Origin: Mycolicibacterium anyangense
Lineage (GTDB): Bacteria > Actinomycetota > Actinomycetes > Mycobacteriales > Mycobacteriaceae
DNA: 64,000 nucleotides
Direction: 5' to 3'
NCBI RefSeq assembly: GCF_010731855.1
Contig: NZ_AP022620.1
Location: forward strand, 4,154,001 to 4,218,000
The position numbers and the translations under genes were made by a program. Below, piece after piece: positions 17,581 to 26,118 of this stretch. The notes beneath the pieces are model-generated. The model was not told where the DNA came from and searched no databases. It worked only from the letters and a program-made list of their open reading frames with translations. Position 1 is the stretch's first letter, and every line of letters starts with the position of its first letter.

Positions 17581-17769
17581 TACAAGATGCCGCAGTGGGC
17601 CAGCCCGCAGGGCGCGCTCCGAGGTGGCCACGCGGGAGCGGGCGTCGACAGCGGGGTCCTGGAGCCGTTGTCCCGGTGAGGCAACGGGAATGCCGCACGG
17701 CATGCGGCGAGCGGGGGGTGACACCCGGCCTGTCTTGTGGACATGCAGCAGGGTTGGTAGCATCACCAA

Positions 17770-17783
17770 GATTGTTGACAATC
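17770..17783. promoter_or_regulatory. GntR operator copy B (exact)
   Basis: GATTGTTGACAATC, with one more paired flanking base on each side. It lies 70 nt upstream of the GMC dehydrogenase ATG, probably at its promoter. Confidence 0.7.
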
Positions 17784-17853
17784 TGGAATTGTGCCGACGT
17801 TTCTCCATCGGCCTGGCCCGCGTGTCCGTGTTCTCGAGACGACGGGGGCGCTG

Positions 17854-19473
17854 ATGACCGCTGCACGGGACTGCGCCGACGTGCTGATCGTGGGCGCTGG
17901 CGCGTCGGGGAGCGTCGCCGCACTCGAATTGGCCACCCGCGGCTTTCACGTCGTCTGCCTGGAGCAGGGTGACTGGACCATTCCAGACGACTTTCCCAGC
18001 GGCAAGCCGCAATGGGAGTTGTCGCGGCTGAAGCACTGGAACTTCAGCCCCAACGTGCGCGCGCACCGCAGTGACTATCCCGTCGATGCCAGCGAGAGCC
18101 CCATCGAGCCGTTGATGTTCAACGGCGTCGGCGGTAGCACGATTCTCTATGCGGGACACTGGGTTCGCGCCCTGCCGTCGGACTTCCGGGTCAAGTCTCT
18201 GGACGGGGTCGCCGACGACTGGCCACTCACCTACGAGGATCTGCGGCCGTTCTATGACGAGCTGACGTACGTCGTCGGGGTCTCGGGACTTGCCGGCGAT
18301 CCGGCGTATCCCGACGAGCACACCTTTCCCATGCCGCCGCTGCCGATCGGCAAGTACGGGCTGGTGGCCGCCAAGGGTATGGACAAACTCGGCTGGCATT
18401 GGTGGCCAGGACCCAACGCCATCGCCTCGCGTGGGTTCAAACACCGTCTCGCATGCCAGCGTTACGGCACCTGCGAAACCGGTTGTCCGACCGGGGCGAA
18501 GGCCACGACGGACCTCACCCACTGGCGCGAGGCGATCGCGGCGGGGGCGGTGCTGGTCACCGGGGCGCGGGTGAGTAGGTTGACCGTGGACGGCGCCGGG
18601 CTGGTCTCCGGCGCGGAGTACGTCGACCGTGACGGCCGGCTCCAGCATCAGTCCGCGAGCGTCACCATGCTGGCCGCCAACGGAATTGGGACCCCGCGAC
18701 TGCTGCTCAATTCCGCGTCGGCGCGCTTCCCGGACGGCCTGGCGAACTCGTCGGGACTGGTGGGCAAGCGCCTCATGATTCACCCCCTGGCGTCGGTCTA
18801 CGGCACCTACGACGACGACCTCGAGAGCCACCTGGGCCCCACTGGGCAGTCGCTGCAGTCGATGCAGTTCTACGAGAGTGACGCCGATCGCGGATTCGTG
18901 CGCGGGGGCAAGTGGAACCTGATGTCGGCACCGGGGATGCTCAGGCATGTCAGCTGGGAGCCGGGCCGGGATTGGCGGGACACTATGGGTCCGTCGTTCC
19001 ATCAGCGATTGAACCGGTTCGGCCGCTACACCGAATGGGGTGTGACCATCGAGGATCTTCCCGAGGAACACAACCAGATCGTGCTGCACCCCACAGCAAC
19101 CGACTCCGATGGCATCCCCGCTCCGAAGGTGCGCTACACCCTCAGTGAGAACAGCAGGCGGATGATCGACTTCCACCTGGCCCGGATGAGCGAGGCTCAC
19201 CTGGCAGCCGGGGCGACGTCGCTCGACACGATCCCGGTGGTACGAGACAGTGGCTGGCATCTGCTCGGTACGGCGCGAATGGGATCCGATCCGGCCACGT
19301 CGGTGGTGGACGGCTATTGCCGCGCGCACGACGTGCCGAACCTGTACATCATCGACGGAAGCGTCTTCGTGACGTCGACCGGAGTGAACCCGACGGCGAC
19401 GATCATGGCCATCGCGCTGCGCGCGTCCCGTCGTCTCGCTGAAACGTCCTCCGCGCAACAGGTTTGGTCGTAG
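17854..19473 (+). CDS. GMC family oxidoreductase (FAD alcohol/sugar dehydrogenase, large subunit)
   Basis: A 539-residue flavoprotein. The ADP-binding motif GAGASGS is near residue 13, followed by CLEQG. There is a cysteine-rich segment (CQRYGTCETGCPTG, about 205-218). The C-terminal catalytic pair is the histidine of WHLLGTARMG and the asparagine of STGVNPTATI. The family oxidises primary alcohols or sugar hydroxyls. It resembles the gluconate-2-dehydrogenase type that works with a small subunit, and such a partner follows 7 nt downstream. I see no Tat or Sec signal. MftG, the mycofactocin GMC dehydrogenase, is an alternative identity but I have no specific evidence for it. ATG 17854 follows GGGGGCG. 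Confidence 0.85.
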   Translation: MTAARDCADVLIVGAGASGSVAALELATRGFHVVCLEQGDWTIPDDFPSGKPQWELSRLKHWNFSPNVRAHRSDYPVDASESPIEPLMFNGVGGSTILYAGHWVRALPSDFRVKSLDGVADDWPLTYEDLRPFYDELTYVVGVSGLAGDPAYPDEHTFPMPPLPIGKYGLVAAKGMDKLGWHWWPGPNAIASRGFKHRLACQRYGTCETGCPTGAKATTDLTHWREAIAAGAVLVTGARVSRLTVDGAGLVSGAEYVDRDGRLQHQSASVTMLAANGIGTPRLLLNSASARFPDGLANSSGLVGKRLMIHPLASVYGTYDDDLESHLGPTGQSLQSMQFYESDADRGFVRGGKWNLMSAPGMLRHVSWEPGRDWRDTMGPSFHQRLNRFGRYTEWGVTIEDLPEEHNQIVLHPTATDSDGIPAPKVRYTLSENSRRMIDFHLARMSEAHLAAGATSLDTIPVVRDSGWHLLGTARMGSDPATSVVDGYCRAHDVPNLYIIDGSVFVTSTGVNPTATIMAIALRASRRLAETSSAQQVWS

Positions 19474-19480
19474 GAGAGTC

Positions 19481-19876
19481 ATGATGCTGACCATCGAGCA
19501 GCGAGGTGCCTACGCGCGGCTGGCAGACGTTCTGATCCCGCCGACGGAGACAATGCCGTCGGCGACGCAGGCCGGCGTTGTCGACACGCTGATCGATCAG
19601 GTGCTGCGATACCGCCCGGATCTGGTGGATGACTTCGCCGCGGCGGTCGAGGTGTGCGCCGGTCGCGAGCCCGAGGCAGCGCTCGACGAACTTGCCGCTG
19701 GGCATCAGCGCGCCTTCGCGGCGCTGACGCTGCTCACCGCCGGCGCGTACGCGCTGAGCCCGGTGGTGCACCGCGCCCTGAACTACACCCCGCCGCCGCG
19801 CTCCGTCGTCGATGACCTCGACGGCTACGTCGACCTGCTGGCCGCCGTCGTCGAACGCGGCTTCCACACGCGCTGA
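19481..19876 (+). CDS. Small subunit-like partner of the GMC dehydrogenase (gluconate dehydrogenase subunit 3-like)
   Basis: A 131-residue, largely helical protein starting MMLTIEQRGAYARLADVLIPPTETMPSATQAG. The opening with DVLIP followed by a helical bundle resembles the subunit-3 proteins that accompany GMC dehydrogenases. It lacks the usual twin-arginine signal peptide, so if it is a subunit the complex is cytoplasmic. It lies 7 nt behind the GMC gene with GGAGAG as ribosome binding site, so co-expression is very likely. The family assignment is by pattern only. Confidence 0.65.
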   Translation: MMLTIEQRGAYARLADVLIPPTETMPSATQAGVVDTLIDQVLRYRPDLVDDFAAAVEVCAGREPEAALDELAAGHQRAFAALTLLTAGAYALSPVVHRALNYTPPPRSVVDDLDGYVDLLAAVVERGFHTR

Positions 19877-19905
19877 TCACGCGCCACGGCTGCAGGCCTC
19901 AGCAC

Positions 19906-21390
19906 TCAGCGGGTGGCGCGGCGAGCGATGTTGTAGAACCGGATGTTCTGGTATTCCTCGAGGCCTTCGGCGCTGCCTTCGCGGCCCAGCCCGGACTGCT
20001 TGATCCCGCCGAACGGTGCGGCGGCGTTCGACGGTACGCCCTGGTTGATTCCGACAATGCCGGTCTCGAGCCGATCCGCGACATTGAGTGCCCTGTCGAG
20101 ACTCTCGGTGAAGACGTAACCGGCAAGGCCCAATTCGGTGGCGTTGGCCAGGGCGAGGGCCTCGTCCTCGTCGCGGAATCGCTGAACCGCGGCGATCGGC
20201 CCGAAGATCTCCGTCTGGGCCACCTCGGCATCGTTGGGCACGTTGCTGAGCACGGTGGGTGCGAAAAAGTGACCGGCGCCGTCGAACTCGACTCCACCCG
20301 TCTCCACGATGGCGCCCCGCGCCGTCGCATCGGCAACCAGTCGCGACATCGTGGCGACCGCGCGGTCGTCGATCAGCGGACCCATACCGATGCCGTCGTT
20401 CAGGCCGTTTCCGACAACGAGGGCAGACATCTTCTCGGTCAGCCCTTCCAGGAAGGCGTCGGCAATGCCGTCCTGCACGAACATGCGATTGGCGGCGATG
20501 CAGGACTGACCGCCGTTGCGCATCTTGGCGGCGAAGGCGCCATTGACCGCCCTGTCGAGGTCCGCGTCGTCGAAGACGAGCAGTGGGGCGTTCCCGCCCA
20601 ACTCCATCGACGACCGCAGCACATTGTCCGCCGCGAGGCGCATGAGCGCGCTGCCTACCGAGGTCGAGCCGGTGAACGACACCTTGCGTACTCGGGGATC
20701 GCGCAGCACCGCCTCGGAGAAGGCCGACGCCGACGACGTGGTCACCACCTTGACCAGACCCTCGGGAACGCCGGCCTGCCTGGCCAATTCGACCGCGAGG
20801 ATCGTCGTCAGCGGGGTCAGGGCGGCGGGCTTGATGATGACGGGACACCCGGCGGCCAGCGCGGGTGCGATCTTGCGGGTCGCCATGGCCAGCGGAAAGT
20901 TCCACGGCGTGATGAGTACCGAGAGCCCGACCGGTGAGCGCCGGGTCAACAGCTGTGCCCCGCCGGCCGGGAGGTCGCGGGAATCGCCGTGCGGACGCAC
21001 CGCCTCCTCCGAATACCACCGGACGAAATCGGCTCCGTAAGCCACCTCGGCGCGCGCCTCGGCCAACGGTTTACCCATCTCGTGGGTGATCAGCAGCGCA
21101 AGCTCCTCGCCACTTTCCAGCAGCCGCTCATACCAGCTGCGCAGCACGTCGGCGCGGGCGCGCAGCGGGCTACCCGCCCACTGCCGTCCGGCCTCGTCCG
21201 CCTGGGCCACCGCATCGAGGGCCTGTTCCACACTGGCGTCGGGGACTGCCGCGATCATTTCTTCGGTGGCCGGATCGTGCACAGTGAAGGTCGATCTGGC
21301 CCATGCCGAGGGCAGATCGTCCAGCACCGCCTGTGCGGCCGCCAGCCGTTCGGGGTCCGGATGTCTCTGTGGCGCGGCCGTTGTCGTCAT
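19906..21390 (-). CDS. NAD(P)-dependent aldehyde dehydrogenase (succinate-semialdehyde dehydrogenase-like)
   Basis: A 494-residue ALDH. Catalytic N164 (TPWNFP), E263 (MELGGN) and C297 (GGQSC) are all present, with the FTGSTSVG cofactor loop. The closest look is GabD-type semialdehyde dehydrogenases, which oxidise omega-aldehyde acids formed by transamination. It overlaps the aminotransferase gene (ATGA) and is last in the ureohydrolase-DUF2848-aminotransferase-ALDH operon. It is therefore the natural enzyme to oxidise the aldehyde made by the aminotransferase, and possibly those from the GMC dehydrogenase or the phospho-lyase-like fusion. Confidence 0.9.
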   Translation of the reverse strand: MTTTAAPQRHPDPERLAAAQAVLDDLPSAWARSTFTVHDPATEEMIAAVPDASVEQALDAVAQADEAGRQWAGSPLRARADVLRSWYERLLESGEELALLITHEMGKPLAEARAEVAYGADFVRWYSEEAVRPHGDSRDLPAGGAQLLTRRSPVGLSVLITPWNFPLAMATRKIAPALAAGCPVIIKPAALTPLTTILAVELARQAGVPEGLVKVVTTSSASAFSEAVLRDPRVRKVSFTGSTSVGSALMRLAADNVLRSSMELGGNAPLLVFDDADLDRAVNGAFAAKMRNGGQSCIAANRMFVQDGIADAFLEGLTEKMSALVVGNGLNDGIGMGPLIDDRAVATMSRLVADATARGAIVETGGVEFDGAGHFFAPTVLSNVPNDAEVAQTEIFGPIAAVQRFRDEDEALALANATELGLAGYVFTESLDRALNVADRLETGIVGINQGVPSNAAAPFGGIKQSGLGREGSAEGLEEYQNIRFYNIARRATR

Positions 21391-22658
21391 TTCTGCTCCT
21401 GTTCGGCCAGGGTGTCGTCGAGGGCGCCGATGAGCTCGGCCAGCTCCGCGTCAGTGGTGATGAAGGGCGGACTCAGCTGGACGGTGTTGCCCCGCAACGG
21501 CCGCGCCACGAAGCCCCGGTCGAGCAGGGCGTCGGTCACCGCGACGGCGTCGTAGTCGTCGGTGAGAGCCACCCCGGCCAGTAGGCCGCACACCCGGACC
21601 TCGGAGACCGACGGTCGGGTGACATCCAGCCGTGCCAGCCCCTCGGCCAGCTGCGCCTCGAGTTCTTTGACGCGCTCGAGCAGCCCTTCGCGATCGAGAA
21701 TGTCGAGGTTGGCCAGTGCGACCGCGGCCGCGGTGGCGTGGCCCGCGTAGGTTGCTCCGTGCCGGAAGATCGGAGTGTTTCGCTCGTCGAGATAGAAGGG
21801 CTGCCAGATCTGCTGGCTGACCAGGACACCGCCGAGCGGCGCATACCCCGATGTGACGCCCTTGGCGAAGGTCAGCAGGTCGGGTGTGACGCCAAAGCGT
21901 TCGGCGGCGAACATCGTTCCGGTACGGCCGAATCCGGTGATGACCTCATCGAAGATCAACAGGATGTCATTGTCACGACAGAGCGCAGCCAGCCCGGCCA
22001 GATACCCCTCCCGCGGTGGATGCACGCCCCCGGTTCCGAGAACGGGCTCGGTCACCAGCGCGGCGATGTTCTCCGCTCCGATGTCGGCGATCACGGCCGC
22101 CGCGGCATCGAGATCATGCAGCGGGATCCGCGCGGTCTCGGGCACCAGCGACTCGGTGCCGTAGCCCTCGCGATTGAAGTCCAGCCCTGCGATGCTCGTG
22201 CCGAAGGCGTGCAGACCGTGATAGGCGTATTCGCGGCTGAGGACGATCGTCTTGGTCGACCTGCCCTCGCGCTGCCAGTGCCGCCGGGCCAGTTTGCAGG
22301 CGACCTCGATCGAGTCCGCCCCTCCCGAGTTGAGAATGACTTTGGCGTCCGGGATGGGTGACATCGCGGCCAGCCGCTCCCCGAGGGCCAGCGCCTTGTC
22401 GTTCACGAAGCGGCCGAAGATGTGGTAGGTCTCCAGCCGTTGCATCTGCTCGGCGGCCACCCGCGCCAACTCGTGCCGGCCGTGGCCGACGTTGGCATGC
22501 CACAGCCCGGCGGTGCCGTCGAACAGGCGCCGCCCGTCGGTGGTCCAGATGTAGGAACCCGCGCCGCGGTCGATCACCAACTGCCGACCGAGAACTGAGG
22601 GAACGTGTGCCTGCGCGGGCCACAGCGCGGGCCCGTCGAGGCGGCGGGGGGTGGACAT
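21387..22658 (-). CDS. Class III (omega) aminotransferase, PLP-dependent
   Basis: A 423-residue fold-type I aminotransferase. It has the PLP-phosphate region SGGADSIE, IFDEV with D237, and Schiff-base lysine K266 in TFAKGVTSGYAPLGG. The family includes omega-amino acid:pyruvate and polyamine:pyruvate aminotransferases. Start ATG 22658 has AAAGGA upstream; a longer frame to 22856 would overlap the DUF2848 gene. Translationally coupled to ALDH downstream, it supports a route amine to aldehyde to acid. The amine donor is probably produced by the ureohydrolase or deacylases of this locus. Confidence 0.9.
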   Translation of the reverse strand: MSTPRRLDGPALWPAQAHVPSVLGRQLVIDRGAGSYIWTTDGRRLFDGTAGLWHANVGHGRHELARVAAEQMQRLETYHIFGRFVNDKALALGERLAAMSPIPDAKVILNSGGADSIEVACKLARRHWQREGRSTKTIVLSREYAYHGLHAFGTSIAGLDFNREGYGTESLVPETARIPLHDLDAAAAVIADIGAENIAALVTEPVLGTGGVHPPREGYLAGLAALCRDNDILLIFDEVITGFGRTGTMFAAERFGVTPDLLTFAKGVTSGYAPLGGVLVSQQIWQPFYLDERNTPIFRHGATYAGHATAAAVALANLDILDREGLLERVKELEAQLAEGLARLDVTRPSVSEVRVCGLLAGVALTDDYDAVAVTDALLDRGFVARPLRGNTVQLSPPFITTDAELAELIGALDDTLAEQEQK

Positions 22659-22701
22659 GAGTAGCCGATCCTTTCGAGGATGAGCCCGGCTCGCAGCGGG
22701 T

Positions 22702-23412
22702 TCAGATCTCCGGACTGAGGGCGATGACTGTGTAGTCGAGCGAGAGGGTCCGCCCCCGGTGCGGATCTGCCAATGTCGCGCGCCAGGAGCACATTCCCGG
22801 TGTCGGTGCGCCGTCGATGGTCCCGGACAGGATGACGGTCCCGGGACCAGGCTCACGCCCGCTGCGTTCGGCGAGGATTCGTTGCATGTCCGCCGGCTCC
22901 AGCAGATGCCCCACCGTACCGGCTTGAATCAGATGTTCGGCGCCGTCGGCGGTGCGTCCCCATAGCCGAAGCTCGCAGTCGTCCCAGTGTCCGGCCACTT
23001 CGTCGAGTCGCCATGCGGCGTCGCCGATGACGTCGGGACAGGCTGCCTTGGCCTTGGCCATGTCCACCTTCTCGATGTCGAGGTCGGTGTGGTCCGAGGC
23101 GATGGTGACCAGCCAGCCACTGTGGGTGTTGATCAGTGCGAATTCGACTTCGCCGTAGGTGTCGTCACCGCAGACGGGAAGTCCGGTGGTGTGTTGGGCA
23201 CGTTCGGGCGGGATCCGGAAGATGGCGGGCAGCCGGGTGGGTGCGGGCAGTCCCAATTCCCGGAGCTCGGCGATGTGTGTGGCAACGCCGGAGGTGTCCC
23301 TGGCGGCGTAGCCGAAGTTGTAGACAGAGTGCACATCGACATCGACTTCGGCGGCACCGGTTTCGGAGTCGACGGTGAGGTGCAGGCGGGCTCCTCCGGT
23401 GTGTGCCGGCAT
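22702..23412 (-). CDS. DUF2848 family protein
   Basis: A 236-residue soluble protein. The early block SVYNFGYAARDTSGVATHIAEL is the DUF2848 pattern, and a Gly/Glu-rich strand (YGEVEFAL) follows near residue 88. The family is uncharacterised; it resembles fumarylacetoacetate-hydrolase-like folds, so a hydrolase or lyase role is possible but unproven. Its start codon overlaps the ureohydrolase stop (TGATG), which implies tight coupling and perhaps action on the same intermediate. No signal peptide. Confidence 0.75.
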   Translation of the reverse strand: MPAHTGGARLHLTVDSETGAAEVDVDVHSVYNFGYAARDTSGVATHIAELRELGLPAPTRLPAIFRIPPERAQHTTGLPVCGDDTYGEVEFALINTHSGWLVTIASDHTDLDIEKVDMAKAKAACPDVIGDAAWRLDEVAGHWDDCELRLWGRTADGAEHLIQAGTVGHLLEPADMQRILAERSGREPGPGTVILSGTIDGAPTPGMCSWRATLADPHRGRTLSLDYTVIALSPEI

Positions 23413-24383
23413 CAGTTGTGGCCCTTGGCCTTGGTGCCGAAGATGCTGATCAGCTCGTAGATCAGCGACGAGGCGGCCAACCCGGTCAGCTGCGCCCAGT
23501 CATAGCTGGGGGACACTTCGACGACATCGGCTCCGACGATGTTGAGGTCGGCGATTCCGCGCAGCATCCGGATCATGTCCAGTGACGTCAGCCCACCTGC
23601 TTCCGGCGTGCCGGTACCGGGCGCATGGGCGGGGTCCAGGACGTCGATGTCGATCGAGACGTACACCGGGACATCGCCGATACGTTCCTTCAGCCCGCCG
23701 ACGATCTCGGCGATGCCGCGCTCGGCCACGTCGACCGTAGAGATGATCCCGAATCCGAGTTCCGCATCGTTGGCAAGGTCTGCCTGCTGATGCAGATTGG
23801 CGCGAATACCGACGTGTGACAGGTGCTCTCGACTCAGCAGCCCTTCCTCGTGGGCGCGCCGGAACGGCGTGCCATGGGTATAGGGCTGGCCGAAGTAGGT
23901 ATCCCAGGTATCGAGGTGTGCGTCGAAGTGCAGCAGTGCGACCTGTCCGTGGACTCTGGATACGGCTCGCAACATGGGTAGTGCGATGGTGTGGTCACCA
24001 CCGATGGTGACCACCCGGGTACCGGCGTCGGCGAGTTCGTTGGCGCGCCGTTCGATGGCGGTCAGCGCCTCTTCGATGTTGAACGGGTTGGCATTGACGT
24101 CGCCGAGGTCGGCCACCTGCTGCACCTTGAAGGGTGAGACATCCTGGAACTGGTTGTAGCCCTGCAGGAGTCGGCTGGCCTCACGGACCGCCGACGGCCC
24201 GAATCGCGCGCCCGGCCGGTACGTCACCCCGGCGTCGAACGGGACGCCCAACACACCGACGTCGACATGGGACACGTCCTCTGCGCGCGGCAGCCGGGCA
24301 AAGGTCGTCAGACCGGCGAAGCGCGGCATGGCCTCCGAATCGGGCGGACCGACAAAGGGTGAGCCGGTGCTGTCTGAGCTCAT
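23412..24383 (-). CDS. Ureohydrolase (agmatinase/guanidino-acid hydrolase family)
   Basis: A 323-residue arginase-fold enzyme with all six dimanganese ligands: H131 (GGDH), D154, H156 and D158 (DAHLD), D245 and D247 (SIDIDVLDP). The DPAHAPGTGTPE segment is typical of agmatinase and guanidinobutyrase or guanidinopropionase rather than of arginase. It should release urea from a guanidino group to leave an amine, the logical substrate of the aminotransferase two genes downstream. It is first gene of a four-gene operon. An exact GATTGTnnACAATC site lies 72 nt upstream of the ATG at 24383. The true guanidino substrate is unknown; no urease is in view. Confidence 0.88.
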   Translation of the reverse strand: MSSDSTGSPFVGPPDSEAMPRFAGLTTFARLPRAEDVSHVDVGVLGVPFDAGVTYRPGARFGPSAVREASRLLQGYNQFQDVSPFKVQQVADLGDVNANPFNIEEALTAIERRANELADAGTRVVTIGGDHTIALPMLRAVSRVHGQVALLHFDAHLDTWDTYFGQPYTHGTPFRRAHEEGLLSREHLSHVGIRANLHQQADLANDAELGFGIISTVDVAERGIAEIVGGLKERIGDVPVYVSIDIDVLDPAHAPGTGTPEAGGLTSLDMIRMLRGIADLNIVGADVVEVSPSYDWAQLTGLAASSLIYELISIFGTKAKGHN

Positions 24384-24455
24384 GTCACTTCTCTTTCGTG
24401 AGGTGGGGGATATGAACCGGGGAAGCGGACGATCTCGTTACCATCCCACTCCGTA

Positions 24456-24469
24456 GATTGTGAACAATC
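24456..24469. promoter_or_regulatory. GntR operator copy C (exact)
   Basis: GATTGTGAACAATC lies in the 145-bp gap upstream of the ureohydrolase operon, 72 nt before its start codon. The next gene on the far side (SDR) ends here, so this site serves only the operon. Confidence 0.7.
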
Positions 24470-24528
24470 GACAAAGAGTAGCCTGCTGGGCCTGTCGCCA
24501 CAACTCGTCCATCGGGACGGCGCGGGCG

Positions 24529-25278
24529 TTAGCGGGCCAGGAAGCCGCCCTCGACGGGCAGTGAGATGCCGGTGATGTATCGCGCATCGGGTGAGGCCAG
24601 ATAGGACACCGCCGCTGCGACATCGGCGGGTTCGGCGATCCTGCCCATGGGGATACTGGCCACCTGATCCCGCGCGGCCTGTTCCGGGTCGGGCAGCGTC
24701 GCCATCCAATCGTCGTACAACGGTGTGCGGGTCAGGCCGGGTGCCACGGCGTTGACGCGAATCCCCAACGGCGCCAGTTCGATCGCAGCCGAGCGCGTCA
24801 GCGCTTCCAGAGCCCCCTTCGAGGCGCTGTAGATCGCCATGCCGGCTACTCCTGCGCTCGCCAGCCGGGAGCTGATGTTGATGATGGAGCCGCCGTTACC
24901 GTCGGCCATGGCACGGGCGCCGGCCTGAAGCAACCTGATGGCGGCGACGACATTGGTCTCGAAGGTGCTGCGGATCTCCTCGACGGGCACCGACAGCAGG
25001 TCACCGGTGTGGTCGACGGCGGCATTGTTCACCACCACGTCGAGAGATCCGAACCGCTCCAGCGTGCCGGTGACGACCAGATCGGCGGCGTCGTCGGCGG
25101 TGAGGTCGTGGGCGAGGAAGGTTGCCCGCTCGCCGAGTTCGGCCTGCAGTGCGGTTCCGCGTTCTGCGGATCTGCCGACCAGGACGACGCGCAACCCGTC
25201 CGCGTGGAGGCGGCGGGCGATCTCGGTGCCGATGCCTGAGGTGGCCCCAGTGACGACGGCGACTGCTGAGGTGGTCAT
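24529..25278 (-). CDS. SDR family oxidoreductase
   Basis: A 249-residue classical SDR. It has TGATSGIG at 10-17, NNAA, a catalytic serine in NISSRLAS and YSASKGALEAL near 155-165, and a C-terminal GGFLAR. NAD(P)-dependent alcohol/ketone chemistry is expected. ATG 25278 follows GAAAGG. An exact GntR-type palindrome lies 20 nt upstream. It is divergent from the gntR gene. Confidence 0.88.
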   Translation of the reverse strand: MTTSAVAVVTGATSGIGTEIARRLHADGLRVVLVGRSAERGTALQAELGERATFLAHDLTADDAADLVVTGTLERFGSLDVVVNNAAVDHTGDLLSVPVEEIRSTFETNVVAAIRLLQAGARAMADGNGGSIINISSRLASAGVAGMAIYSASKGALEALTRSAAIELAPLGIRVNAVAPGLTRTPLYDDWMATLPDPEQAARDQVASIPMGRIAEPADVAAAVSYLASPDARYITGISLPVEGGFLAR

Positions 25279-25298
25279 GGGCGCCTTTCAGGATGGCA

Positions 25299-25312
25299 GA
25301 TTGTCCACAATC
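25299..25312. promoter_or_regulatory. GntR operator copy D (exact, 18-bp symmetry)
   Basis: GATTGTCCACAATC extends to CAGATTGTCCACAATCTG with 8-bp perfect arms. It sits between the SDR (20 nt from its ATG) and gntR (98 nt from its ATG). This is the position expected for an autoregulated operator of a FadR-type protein. Confidence 0.75.
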
Positions 25313-25410
25313 TGTAGAGTAACACTGAGCTGCGGTATGATCCGTGTTCGCCTCACTACGCCCGATGGCAGCCGAGGGCGCACAGGGCCGCAGAACGAGG
25401 ATGGAGGTCC

Positions 25411-26100
25411 ATGGCAACCAAGCGGGCGCTTGCCGACGTCAACCCTATCGAGCCCGTGGACATCACGGCGGTGATCGCCGATCGTCTTCGAGATCTCTTG
25501 GGGCAGGGCCGATTCACCCCCGGTGAACAGCTCACCGAGGCGTCGATCGCCGCTGCGTTCCAGGTATCGCGGGGTCCGGTGCGTGAAGCGCTGAAACGGC
25601 TCACCGAACAGGGCCTGTTGGTCTCCGAGCGCAATCGTGGGGTCTTCGTGCCGATCCTCTCCGACGAGGACGTCCGCGACATCTACCGTTTGCGGGGGGC
25701 GGTGGAGGCCGCGGCGGTGACCGAACTGGTTCGCAATCCGCGACCGCAGACGTTCTCGCACCTGTGGGAGATCTTGGGCCGGTACCGCAAGAGTCTGCTC
25801 GCCCAGGACTGGGAGAGCGCCGACGAGCTCGACCTGATGTTCCACCGCGAACTCGTCTACGCCTCGGGTAGCCGCAGATTGATCCACGCCTTTGACACGG
25901 TGGCGGTGGAGACGCGAATGTGCATGCGCTACATGCTGTTCGGGCATGTCGACCATCCCGACATGGATACCTGGCACTCCGACATTCTGGAGGCCGCCGA
26001 GCGGGGAGACCTCGACGCCGCCCATCGGGCATTGGAATTCCACAACGAAACCGTGATCGCGGACTTCACCAAGCGTCAGCCCGACGAAGCGTCGGGGTGA
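25411..26100 (+). CDS. GntR family regulator, FadR subfamily (FCD domain)
   Basis: A 229-residue regulator. The N-terminal winged helix-turn-helix spans about 17-80 (PGEQLTEASIAAAFQVSRGPVREALKRLTEQGLL), and the C-terminal all-helical FCD ligand domain runs from about 90 to 220 with metal-site-like residues (DLMFHREL, HSDILEA). The start at 25411 has GGAGGT 5 nt upstream. FCD regulators usually sense small organic acids and repress catabolic operons. Four promoters in 17.5-25.4 kb carry its likely operator GATTGTnnACAATC, including its own. It is followed after 18 nt by the amidase gene, so both are one transcript. Confidence 0.9.
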   Translation: MATKRALADVNPIEPVDITAVIADRLRDLLGQGRFTPGEQLTEASIAAAFQVSRGPVREALKRLTEQGLLVSERNRGVFVPILSDEDVRDIYRLRGAVEAAAVTELVRNPRPQTFSHLWEILGRYRKSLLAQDWESADELDLMFHRELVYASGSRRLIHAFDTVAVETRMCMRYMLFGHVDHPDMDTWHSDILEAAERGDLDAAHRALEFHNETVIADFTKRQPDEASG

Positions 26101-26118
26101 ACCGGCCGGGCGCAGCAT

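Larger units (their letters stand above)
17547..17853. other. 307-bp divergent promoter region
   Basis: No gene is seen here. It separates the SDR and GMC dehydrogenase genes and holds two copies of the GntR-type palindrome (17567-17580 and 17770-17783), one near each promoter. The middle is GC-rich with no conserved frame. Confidence 0.7.

Noticed and set aside
17383..19494. A 703-codon minus-strand frame opposite the GMC dehydrogenase
   Set aside because: It overlaps the real GMC gene fully and shows no recognisable domain.
23412..24383. Metformin- or guanidine-specific ureohydrolase
   Set aside because: Those enzymes need a specific partner subunit or neighbours that are not here; agmatinase-like is the safer call.
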